A stretch of DNA of 12,414 bases from positions 1 to 12,414 of the forward strand of contig DKQR01000187.1 of assembly GCA_002471805.1 (NCBI GenBank), given 5' to 3'. The notes beneath the pieces were generated by a model. That model searched no databases. It was not told the DNA's origin and saw nothing but the letters and a program-made list of their open reading frames with translations. Made by a program: the position numbers and the translations under genes. This DNA comes from Fidelibacterota bacterium UBA7303 (GTDB taxonomy: Bacteria; Fidelibacterota; Marinisomatia; Marinisomatales; UBA1611). Shown piece after piece: positions 6,329-12,414 of this stretch. How positions within the stretch are numbered: position 1 is the first letter of the stretch; each line of letters starts with the position of its first letter.

Positions 6329-9300
6329 TTAAAAGATGTATCTGAATCCCAGTTGTAATCTCCAGCGGGAAAATTCGCCCAGGTCATCTGTAAAGGTTGA
6401 CTCAGGACCTGTAAAAGAAAATACCGGTTCACCTGCATCGTTCCAACTATCAAGCACCAACGGCGTGAGCGCTGCCGGGTTAGCAGTTTGTCTTACACCC
6501 CAGCCATCATTGATGAGATTCCCAAAATTGAGTATATCCAGCGATACCTGAAATTTTTGTCCCGCAATACCAATATTCTGCAGCACGCGAAGATCAAGGT
6601 TTGTAAACCATTCATTCAGCAGGCCATTCCGATCGGCAATTTCACCTCTGTGTTTACTGAGATATTTATCCTGGGCAATAAATGCATCCAGCGCAGCCCA
6701 GTCCGAAGAATTCGTTAGGTTTATTTCGCTTGCACTGTTCGGAATATAGATTAAATCATTCCCGCCGACGCCGTCACCATTTACATCACCACCATAAGTA
6801 AAGGAATACCGGTTTCCTCCAGAATAAACATATTGGTTCCCTTCACCCATTTCAAAAAACATACCTACATTTGTGGACATGGTTTCATTCCAGGATCGTG
6901 TATAGGTTGCACTGGCGATAATTCGCTGCTTCATCCCGAACTGGGCATAACTCAGGTTTGGATTATTGGGGTCACCCTGAACAGGCTGACTTTGGAATAA
7001 AACACTTGCAATTTCGGTGGATTGCAGGTTGTTTTTTGCATCCAGATACGTATATGCAAGGCTCGTATTCAGCCCGAATCCAAAACGTTTCCTTAGCTGT
7101 GCCGTAAAGGTCAAGTTAGATCCTTCATCCACATTGTCTATAACGTACACTCCTTCACCGGATCCAGGATAGAAGGAGTTTAATTCGTTGACCCCTACAC
7201 CACCAAAATAAGGCCGACCATCAGCGAGAGTTCGTACAGGATCGACCAAGTCTGCGTTTCTCATATAAATAGCATTCAAATCTTTACTATAAACCAGTTC
7301 CACTGTCGCCAACATATCACCTGCTAATGCTTTATCAACTGCAACATTGGTTGTCATCACCTGTGGCCATTTGAAATCGTCAACCATGGCATTCAAATCA
7401 AAAGATTGTTGCAACACGGATTTCCCATCAACATGTCGCCCTTCTCCACTGTCTGTTTCATGATCTGAATTACTACCGTCCCCGGGTATATTTGGGTTGT
7501 TACCTGGATTAGAGATAACATTTCCAATCCAGACAAAAGGAAGGCGCCCTGTAAATACACCCACACCGCCACGTATCTGAAATGAACGGTCACCAGCAAC
7601 ATCATAGTTGAATCCAAGACGTGGAGATAACAATGGTGTTGGATCCGGGAGTTTCGCCTGGTCAACCGTTTCCGGGTCATCATTTTCATCTTTAAGACTC
7701 AGTGAATCTGTTGAGAATGGGTTGGCAACCGGTTCTGTAAAATACTGAGGAATATCTACCCTTAATCCAGCCGTCACCTTTAGTTTTTCATTAATAGAAA
7801 CTTCATCTTGACCATAAAAAGACATTTGACCCACTTCAATGATCTCGCCTTTAAATGGTCCTGATCCAGCCATTCCTGCAAAATTTGATTGACTAGCACT
7901 ATCCGGTGATGTTGAAGCTAAAAAAGCATCTATGGATGAAAATGTTGTCCCACCTAAAAATTGCGCCCAGGAAGCATCTAAGAAAAATACACCATGGCGA
8001 AAAATGTTAAAGGAATTAAAAAATTTGAATTTCTCATATGTAACACCCCCTGTGAGTGTGTGGTTTCCCATGAAATAACTCAAATTGTTAGTTATTTGCA
8101 TCACATCCTGATCCAAGATATTATGGATCGAGAATGGTTCATGCCCCAATGTTGTGTATGTTACACCGTTTTCACCGATTTCAATCGTTGGGAAATCGAC
8201 ACTTTTTGCTTCACGAAAATCCCTGAATTTGTTAAAACTGAAAAAGAACTTATTCGCAATATTGCTTCCAAATCTGCTATTTAGTTCCAAAGCATAAGAA
8301 TCAAGATTATTATTAATTCTATAGCCCGAATTCTCAAATGGAAGGCTTGACGTATTTGGACCGCGGCCCGTGTTATTATGACTCAAAACAAATCCATGAG
8401 GACCAAGGTCTCGATAAGACCTTAACATGTTATAACGGAACATTAAATTATGATTTGCACTGAGGTTATAATCCAGTTTTAACAGCATTTTATCATTATC
8501 AGTGAGATGGTTATATCCTTGATAGTCGCCCGTTTCATAATTATAAACATCCTTCATTCTTTGCCTTATTGCATCCATGGTCGCCGCAGAAACTCTGGAC
8601 TCGCCGAACTCAATGTTACCATCATCATCTGCAATATAATTTGTACCAGGGTCGGTGCGCCGTTCCATTTCAAAGTTTGCAAAAAAGAACAATTTATCTT
8701 TCATGATTGGACCGCCTACAGACAATCCGGTCTGGCTAAAATTAAGTTCTGGGCTTGCGAGTATTTCTTCACCGCCGATTGAATTGCCAACTAAAGATTC
8801 ACTGCGATTATAAGCGTATACGGTTGCAGTTAAATCATTTGTGCCGCTTTTTGTAACTGTATTAATTCCAGCACCTGTAAAGCCTCCTTCAGACACGTCG
8901 AAGGGTGCGATGGAAACTGTAACCTGCTCAACGGCATCCATGGATACGGGTTCGGCATTCGCTTGCCCTCCTGGTGCCGGGTCATCCAAACCAAACGGAT
9001 TGCTGAAATAGGATCCATCCAGGGAGATATTATTGTAGAGCCAATTACGACCCCCAAAACTGAAATTGCCATCGCTGCGGGGGTCCAGTCTGGTTAAATC
9101 GCGAGTACTGCGTTTGATGGAAGGCATTTGAATCACCTGCTCCGCACCAACAAACGTGGCCGCACCGGTTCGATCACTGTTTAATACATCGTCCCCTTCT
9201 GCGGTAACTTCGACACCAGCCATTTCGATCGCTTCAGTTGAAAGGGAAAAGTCAGAGCGAGCATCCTGACCTAAATTTAGGTAAACACCTGATTGATCCT

Positions 9301-9559
9301 GATCCTGATAGCCAATATAGGATACAGCTATTTTGTAAGGACCACCAATTTTCATATTGGTAATAACAAAATAACCATTATTCATGGAGGTGGTGCCATA
9401 TTGCGTGCCACTGGGGATGTGAGTTGCAATAATATTTGCGCCCACTAAACCTTTGCCATCTTGACTTTTAACAAAACCATTGACACCTGAAGTGGTTAAT
9501 CCCTGGCTGAACAGAATAGAGGTAAAAACGGTTAAGATGAATACATATAATTTCTTCAT
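6329..9559 (-). CDS. Oar-like TonB-dependent-receptor-type outer-membrane protein
   Basis: The 1076-aa precursor has a signal peptide (MKKLYVFILTVFTSILFSQ, cleavage near residue 19-20). Next is a carboxypeptidase-regulatory-like beta-sandwich domain (about 25-107: VNGFVKSQDGKGLVGANI, then GYFVITNMKIGGPY and SYIGYQ). GVEVTAEG (115-122) may be the TonB box. A plug domain follows (about 130-240: IKRSTRDLTRLDP, GGRNWLYNNISLDG, VEQVTVSIAPFDVSEGGFTGAGINTV cut into its blocks), then a long beta-barrel with many YxxxL/N-type strands, ending in a terminal Phe (LGFRYIF), the usual BAM recognition signal. This architecture is that of Oar/CarboxypepD_reg TonB-receptor proteins common in the FCB group and Myxococcus. 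Substrate cannot be told from sequence. SD GGAG lies at 9568-9571, 8 nt before the ATG. It is transcribed toward the fad operon and ends at the shared terminator. Confidence 0.88.
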   Translation of the reverse strand: MKKLYVFILTVFTSILFSQGLTTSGVNGFVKSQDGKGLVGANIIATHIPSGTQYGTTSMNNGYFVITNMKIGGPYKIAVSYIGYQDQDQSGVYLNLGQDARSDFSLSTEAIEMAGVEVTAEGDDVLNSDRTGAATFVGAEQVIQMPSIKRSTRDLTRLDPRSDGNFSFGGRNWLYNNISLDGSYFSNPFGLDDPAPGGQANAEPVSMDAVEQVTVSIAPFDVSEGGFTGAGINTVTKSGTNDLTATVYAYNRSESLVGNSIGGEEILASPELNFSQTGLSVGGPIMKDKLFFFANFEMERRTDPGTNYIADDDGNIEFGESRVSAATMDAIRQRMKDVYNYETGDYQGYNHLTDNDKMLLKLDYNLSANHNLMFRYNMLRSYRDLGPHGFVLSHNNTGRGPNTSSLPFENSGYRINNNLDSYALELNSRFGSNIANKFFFSFNKFRDFREAKSVDFPTIEIGENGVTYTTLGHEPFSIHNILDQDVMQITNNLSYFMGNHTLTGGVTYEKFKFFNSFNIFRHGVFFLDASWAQFLGGTTFSSIDAFLASTSPDSASQSNFAGMAGSGPFKGEIIEVGQMSFYGQDEVSINEKLKVTAGLRVDIPQYFTEPVANPFSTDSLSLKDENDDPETVDQAKLPDPTPLLSPRLGFNYDVAGDRSFQIRGGVGVFTGRLPFVWIGNVISNPGNNPNIPGDGSNSDHETDSGEGRHVDGKSVLQQSFDLNAMVDDFKWPQVMTTNVAVDKALAGDMLATVELVYSKDLNAIYMRNADLVDPVRTLADGRPYFGGVGVNELNSFYPGSGEGVYVIDNVDEGSNLTFTAQLRKRFGFGLNTSLAYTYLDAKNNLQSTEIASVLFQSQPVQGDPNNPNLSYAQFGMKQRIIASATYTRSWNETMSTNVGMFFEMGEGNQYVYSGGNRYSFTYGGDVNGDGVGGNDLIYIPNSASEINLTNSSDWAALDAFIAQDKYLSKHRGEIADRNGLLNEWFTNLDLRVLQNIGIAGQKFQVSLDILNFGNLINDGWGVRQTANPAALTPLVLDSWNDAGEPVFSFTGPESTFTDDLGEFSRWRLQLGFRYIF

Positions 9560-9605
9560 TTAAGTTGCTCCAATTCAGATTTATTTTAGGATATTAGGGG
9601 ATTGT

Positions 9606-9635
9606 ATTGTAACAATAAATTCGAAACGAAATCAA
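9606..9635 (-). promoter_or_regulatory. Candidate sigma70-type promoter of the Oar-like gene
   Basis: On the - strand, TTGATT (9630-9635) and TACAAT (9606-9611) are separated by 18 nt, close to -35/-10 consensus, and stand 46 nt or more before the start codon at 9559. The rest of this 121-nt gap (9560-9680) is A/T-rich. A small TTCG-AAA-CGAA inverted repeat (9620-9630) lies between the two boxes and might bind a regulator. No good terminator for the upstream barrel gene was found in the gap, so some read-through is possible. Confidence 0.4.
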
Positions 9636-9680
9636 ATATTTTTCTTACAATTTTTTAACCGAGTTCGATTATTTCTTACA

Positions 9681-10919
9681 TTAAAAATGATATCCCAACC
9701 CCAGCCTGATATGAGAAAATTCTTCCATTTCTTTGAAGTGGGTTCCCTCCTCTCCAAAGAAATGCGTTATCGATAATTCAAGATCCCAATTTTCAATGGG
9801 CGAATAGGATATACCACCTCCCAACATAGACTGATTGTCCTTTAAATCCGAAAATGTATTCCCCCGTATTTCCACGGCATTATCCCAGTAATTACCCGCT
9901 ACTGACAGCATCATCCCCAGATCGGTGAACATGGCAAAAGGCGTCCCCATGCCTGGCTGGAACTCATCTTCTATCATTGGTGTTTCTGTTGGTATTCCAA
10001 ATGGATCAAAATTGTAATTCGTGCCATTAACTTCCAATATTTCACTGCCAATAATCTGAAGAGTAAACATAATATCGTTTTCAGTCGAGTATTCTACTTG
10101 GCCAGCAAATTGAATATAGGATGCATCATTTAAAGTTTTCATATCGGATTCAGTATCATTTTCAGTTGAAAAATATCCAATTTCAAACCGGTTTGTAAAA
10201 TCACCAATGAACGATACTAGGTCGAAACCCAATACACTGGTATTTCGATAGAAAAAGGACGGCATTGAATCCGTCATCCCAACATAAGAAAAAGATCGAT
10301 CTCTTCCATCAAAATAGGATAAACTATAATCATTGGACCCTAAAGTCGACTGTATACGAAACCCAAATTCGCTGCCTGGTTCTTCATCTATGAGCTCCGG
10401 GGAAGACATAGGGATATTCAAAGGGAATGCTTCCTCACCAAATGGGAATCGGTTTCCTTCATGTGCCGGAATAAAAACACCTTCCATTTGCCAATCATTC
10501 CAATAGTATTTTACCGAACCTGAAACAGTTCCGACCTTCCGTTCTGCACCGGGAAGAAACATATAATAATAATCGTATGGGTTCAGGTTATCCGTGGGAT
10601 TGTTGCCGTCCACAGCACCCCAGGCATGTATTTGTTTTCCCACATTCACCTCTCCCCAACTGGGGAACCAGGTCAAATAGGTTTCCCGGAGTTGCAATTC
10701 ATTTTCATTATTCGACCACCGGTATTCCAATGCTGAATTGGTATTAATTTCAAAATCACCTATTGAATAGCCCACTTCTGCTTCCGCAAGTCTAAAAGGT
10801 AAAGATATCTCTGATTGATCCGATAAACGATACATATTTCCTGGTTTAATTGAGCCAGTGTAATTGATCTGCCCCAACAATATCGTTATTGGAAAAATAA
10901 AACAAATCAGTTTTTTCAT
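9681..10919 (-). CDS. Outer-membrane beta-barrel protein (DUF1302-like porin, tentative)
   Basis: The 412-aa precursor starts with a short signal peptide (MKKLICFIFPITILLGQ, cleaved near residue 16-17). The mature part is an alternating-pattern beta-strand protein ending in LGLGYHF, a terminal Phe typical of BAM-assembled barrels. A distinctive block GKQIHAWGAVDG (94-105) followed by NPTDNLNPYDYYYM (107-120) recalls the DUF1302 group of outer-membrane proteins, in which a 'G+Q...WG...' strand precedes an 'N..NP.D' turn; this assignment is from pattern memory and uncertain. The ATG is 4 nt after the stop of the LolA-like gene. AGAG inside the end of that gene is the only SD, so translation is likely coupled. 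DUF1302-type barrels are often encoded near LolA-like proteins and RND/MMPL exporters, which suggests a role in moving lipids or hydrophobic compounds. Transport substrate is unknown. Confidence 0.75.
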   Translation of the reverse strand: MKKLICFIFPITILLGQINYTGSIKPGNMYRLSDQSEISLPFRLAEAEVGYSIGDFEINTNSALEYRWSNNENELQLRETYLTWFPSWGEVNVGKQIHAWGAVDGNNPTDNLNPYDYYYMFLPGAERKVGTVSGSVKYYWNDWQMEGVFIPAHEGNRFPFGEEAFPLNIPMSSPELIDEEPGSEFGFRIQSTLGSNDYSLSYFDGRDRSFSYVGMTDSMPSFFYRNTSVLGFDLVSFIGDFTNRFEIGYFSTENDTESDMKTLNDASYIQFAGQVEYSTENDIMFTLQIIGSEILEVNGTNYNFDPFGIPTETPMIEDEFQPGMGTPFAMFTDLGMMLSVAGNYWDNAVEIRGNTFSDLKDNQSMLGGGISYSPIENWDLELSITHFFGEEGTHFKEMEEFSHIRLGLGYHF

Positions 10920-10923
10920 TTAG

Positions 10924-11673
10924 TTAATCTCTTGGAATGCGCTTGAGATTTTTTTCTTGGAATAAATTTTTATCAATGCCTGAATCAACCTGAACATCCG
11001 AAAACATAACCTCTGTGGTATGTTTTTTTTGGACATCCTCCACAAAGACCCGCTCTATGACATAATAGTTTTTCAATTTTTGAAACTTGAACTCTTTTCT
11101 TTTTTCCAACTTGCCCCGCTTGTCGTATGATTCTTCTTTCACCGCAACAAGCGTGGATTTTTCGATCCATGTGAGATGCTTGGAATAGGATGACTTTGCT
11201 ACCTTTCTGGGGACGATTTCAATGAGATAGCATTCCATTCCTTCCACGACATCATCATTTAACCGGTTATAATCGTTTTCATTCAATTCCCGGCTAGACA
11301 TATCTTCATAGCTCAGATCCGAGCCCATAAAAGAATCTCCTTTCTTCTTGGAGGAAATCCTGCGGACTTTCTTAAAGGCCGGCAGCCACATGCGCATTTC
11401 ATCATCCTTTTCATCGTGTTCAATCTTGAGAAATGCCACACCTTTATCATCCTTGGGCTCCAGAAACCAGATGATCTGTTTCTTATTGGCGTCCATGGAT
11501 TTTGATATCATGGCATTGGTTCTTGTTTTTCCTTTGGCATTGGTCAAGACCATTTTGGTTTTGTTAGACATATCGATAGGAGACGGTCTATCATCCATCA
11601 TTTTGGCGATTTCAATTCCTGTCTGGCTGAAAAGAAAAGATCCGAACAAGATAACGATTGTGAGCTGTTTCAT
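10924..11673 (-). CDS. Outer membrane lipoprotein-sorting (LolA-like) family periplasmic protein
   Basis: The 249-aa precursor has a signal peptide (MKQLTIVILFGSFLFSQ, cleavage near 17). The mature protein shows the hallmark of the LolA-like 'outer membrane lipoprotein-sorting protein' group: IIWFLEPKDDKGVAFLKI (67-84), then WLPAFKKVRRI (96-106), then GDSFMGSDLSYEDM (112-125), then paired strands such as YSKHLTWIEKSTLVAVKEE and a YDKRGKLEK hairpin. The fold is expected to be a half-barrel with a hydrophobic cavity for lipid chains. Such proteins usually accompany RND/MMPL inner-membrane exporters; none is in the window. It is not canonical LolA. The start at 11673 is preferred to an upstream ATG (11697) because AAAGG sits 7 nt before it and the signal peptide begins there. 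It is probably co-transcribed with the barrel gene 4 nt downstream. Confidence 0.88.
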   Translation of the reverse strand: MKQLTIVILFGSFLFSQTGIEIAKMMDDRPSPIDMSNKTKMVLTNAKGKTRTNAMISKSMDANKKQIIWFLEPKDDKGVAFLKIEHDEKDDEMRMWLPAFKKVRRISSKKKGDSFMGSDLSYEDMSSRELNENDYNRLNDDVVEGMECYLIEIVPRKVAKSSYSKHLTWIEKSTLVAVKEESYDKRGKLEKRKEFKFQKLKNYYVIERVFVEDVQKKHTTEVMFSDVQVDSGIDKNLFQEKNLKRIPRD

Positions 11674-11680
11674 TTTATAA

Positions 11681-11685
11681 CCTTT
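11681..11685 (-). promoter_or_regulatory. Ribosome binding site that decides the LolA-like gene start
   Basis: On the - strand AAAGG stands 7 nt before the ATG at 11673, while the in-frame ATG at 11697 has no comparable site. The shorter protein also begins directly with a normal Lys-plus-hydrophobic signal peptide, so the upstream eight codons are probably untranslated. Confidence 0.6.
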
Positions 11686-11757
11686 GTGTAATTGCATTGT
11701 ACAGGCACAGCATGCTGCATCCCTGCAGTTAATGATGAATCAAATTTTGTTTACTGG

Positions 11758-12414
11758 TTACCACCGAATCGCCGCAGATGCCCAGGTGTATCCTGCCCCA
11801 AATGCGGCAAGAATGATATAATCTCCATCTTTTATCCGCCCTTCTTCTAAAGCTTCGCACATGGCAATTGGAATAGAAGCAGCTGTCGTATTTCCATATT
11901 TTTGGATATTGGAATAAAGTTTATCCATTTCCACACCCATGCGCTTGGCGACAGATTGCATGATCCGCAAATTGGCTTGATGCGGAATGATCAGAGACAC
12001 ATCTTCTAGAGATAGATTATTATGATCAAGGGCTTCCTGAATCACTTCCGGAAATCGGGCTACTGCATTTTTAAACACTTCACGGCCGTTCATCCATGGT
12101 TCATAGGTTTTTGCCTGTTCGTTCGTCACGGCATTGATCTGGTCGGGAGATGATGAACCAGGCCCTTTCATCCACAGGCTTTTCAAGTCTTTCCCTTCAC
12201 AATGCAGGTGGGTAGATAAAATACCACTCTCATTATTGTTCGCCTGCAGAACTGCTGCACCAGCACCATCACCAAATAAAACGGCCACATCTCTCCCCTC
12301 GGTGGTTTTATTAATGAATTTCGTTTGGGCCTCCGTTCCAACAACCAGCACCGTATGACAGGTGCCTGACCGAATATATTGATCCGCAATAGACAAGCCA
12401 TAAACGAAGGCCGA
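11758..12414 (-). CDS. fabH: 3-oxoacyl-ACP synthase III (FabH), N-terminal part outside the window
   Basis: FabH condenses an acyl-CoA primer with malonyl-ACP to begin fatty-acid synthesis. The visible 218 residues are the C-terminal two thirds of a ~325-aa enzyme; the frame stays open to the window edge. The first visible residues, SAFVYG, are those that normally follow the active-site Cys (CSGF/CSAF), so that codon should lie immediately beyond position 12414. Also seen are LFGDGAGAAVL, catalytic His in IPHQANLRI and, 30 residues later, catalytic Asn in YGNTTAAS, matching the His244/Asn274 spacing of E. coli FabH. The C-terminus FGAGYTWASAAIRW is typical. This could be the housekeeping FabH or a specialised KAS III paralogue; no separate fatty-acid synthesis genes are visible. 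It lies 84 nt upstream of the LolA-like gene with no evident terminator between. Confidence 0.93.
   Translation of the reverse strand, partial: SAFVYGLSIADQYIRSGTCHTVLVVGTEAQTKFINKTTEGRDVAVLFGDGAGAAVLQANNNESGILSTHLHCEGKDLKSLWMKGPGSSSPDQINAVTNEQAKTYEPWMNGREVFKNAVARFPEVIQEALDHNNLSLEDVSLIIPHQANLRIMQSVAKRMGVEMDKLYSNIQKYGNTTAASIPIAMCEALEEGRIKDGDYIILAAFGAGYTWASAAIRW

Noticed and set aside
7994..8284. 96-codon + strand ORF inside the Oar-like gene, Cys-rich
   Set aside because: It is complementary to a continuous beta-barrel coding frame; the Cys residues come from the reverse complement, and no operon partner or SD supports it.
9674..9693. Similarity of the 3' ends of the two outer-membrane protein genes (TTACATTAAAA near 6324 and 9676)
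   Set aside because: Both encode the aromatic C-terminal beta-signal next to a TAA stop; shared protein constraint explains it without recombination.
11674..11697. Upstream ATG (11697) as start of the LolA-like gene
   Set aside because: No SD before it, and it would place eight polar residues ahead of a normal signal peptide; the ATG at 11673 has AAAGG at 7 nt.
11708..11728. CAGCATGCTG palindrome and CTGCA-TCCC-TGCAG hairpin between fabH and the LolA-like gene
   Set aside because: The alternative stems are short and mutually exclusive, and no T-run follows on the - strand, so this is not a convincing terminator; operator use cannot be supported.

Overview
The window looks like a chromosomal segment of a Gram-negative (diderm) bacterium. 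It encodes a large TonB-receptor-type outer-membrane protein, a second outer-membrane beta-barrel and a LolA-like periplasmic protein. All three carry short signal peptides ending in ...FSQ or ...LGQ. This signal style and the gene mix suit the FCB group, perhaps Candidatus Neomarinimicrobiota (SAR406); that placement is inference from protein style, not from a marker gene.

Left half, + strand (1-6254): a compact fatty-acid beta-oxidation operon. It starts with a TetR-type operator palindrome at 17-30 and a leader containing a possible 44-codon small ORF. Then come a TetR-family regulator (202-807), a FadE-type acyl-CoA dehydrogenase (804-2594, ATGA overlap with the regulator), a possible 50-codon small ORF (2610-2762), a FadA-type 3-ketoacyl-CoA thiolase (2773-3900) and a FadN-type fused 3-hydroxyacyl-CoA dehydrogenase/enoyl-CoA hydratase (3909-6254). 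Together these enzymes cover all four steps of the beta-oxidation spiral: dehydrogenation, hydration, second dehydrogenation and thiolysis. The regulator probably senses an acyl-CoA and represses its own operon, like other TetR-type fatty-acid regulators. No acyl-CoA synthetase, electron-transfer flavoprotein or fatty-acid porin of recognised type is in the window.

Centre (6272-6309): a perfect 18-bp inverted repeat with A- and T-tracts on either side forms a bidirectional terminator between the fad operon and the genes converging on it.

Right half, - strand (12414 down to 6329): in transcription order, a FabH-type 3-oxoacyl-ACP synthase III (cut by the window edge just after the expected active-site Cys), a LolA-like outer-membrane lipoprotein-sorting family protein, an outer-membrane beta-barrel only 4 nt downstream of it, then a 121-nt gap with a candidate promoter, and an Oar-like TonB-dependent-receptor-type protein. 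The LolA-like/barrel pair looks like an envelope lipid- or lipoprotein-transport module.

No tRNA, rRNA, CRISPR array, insertion sequence or integrase was seen. No clearly new system is visible. The best leads are the two small ORFs in the fad operon, the mixed ancestry suggested by its enzymes, and the fabH/LolA-like/barrel cluster.
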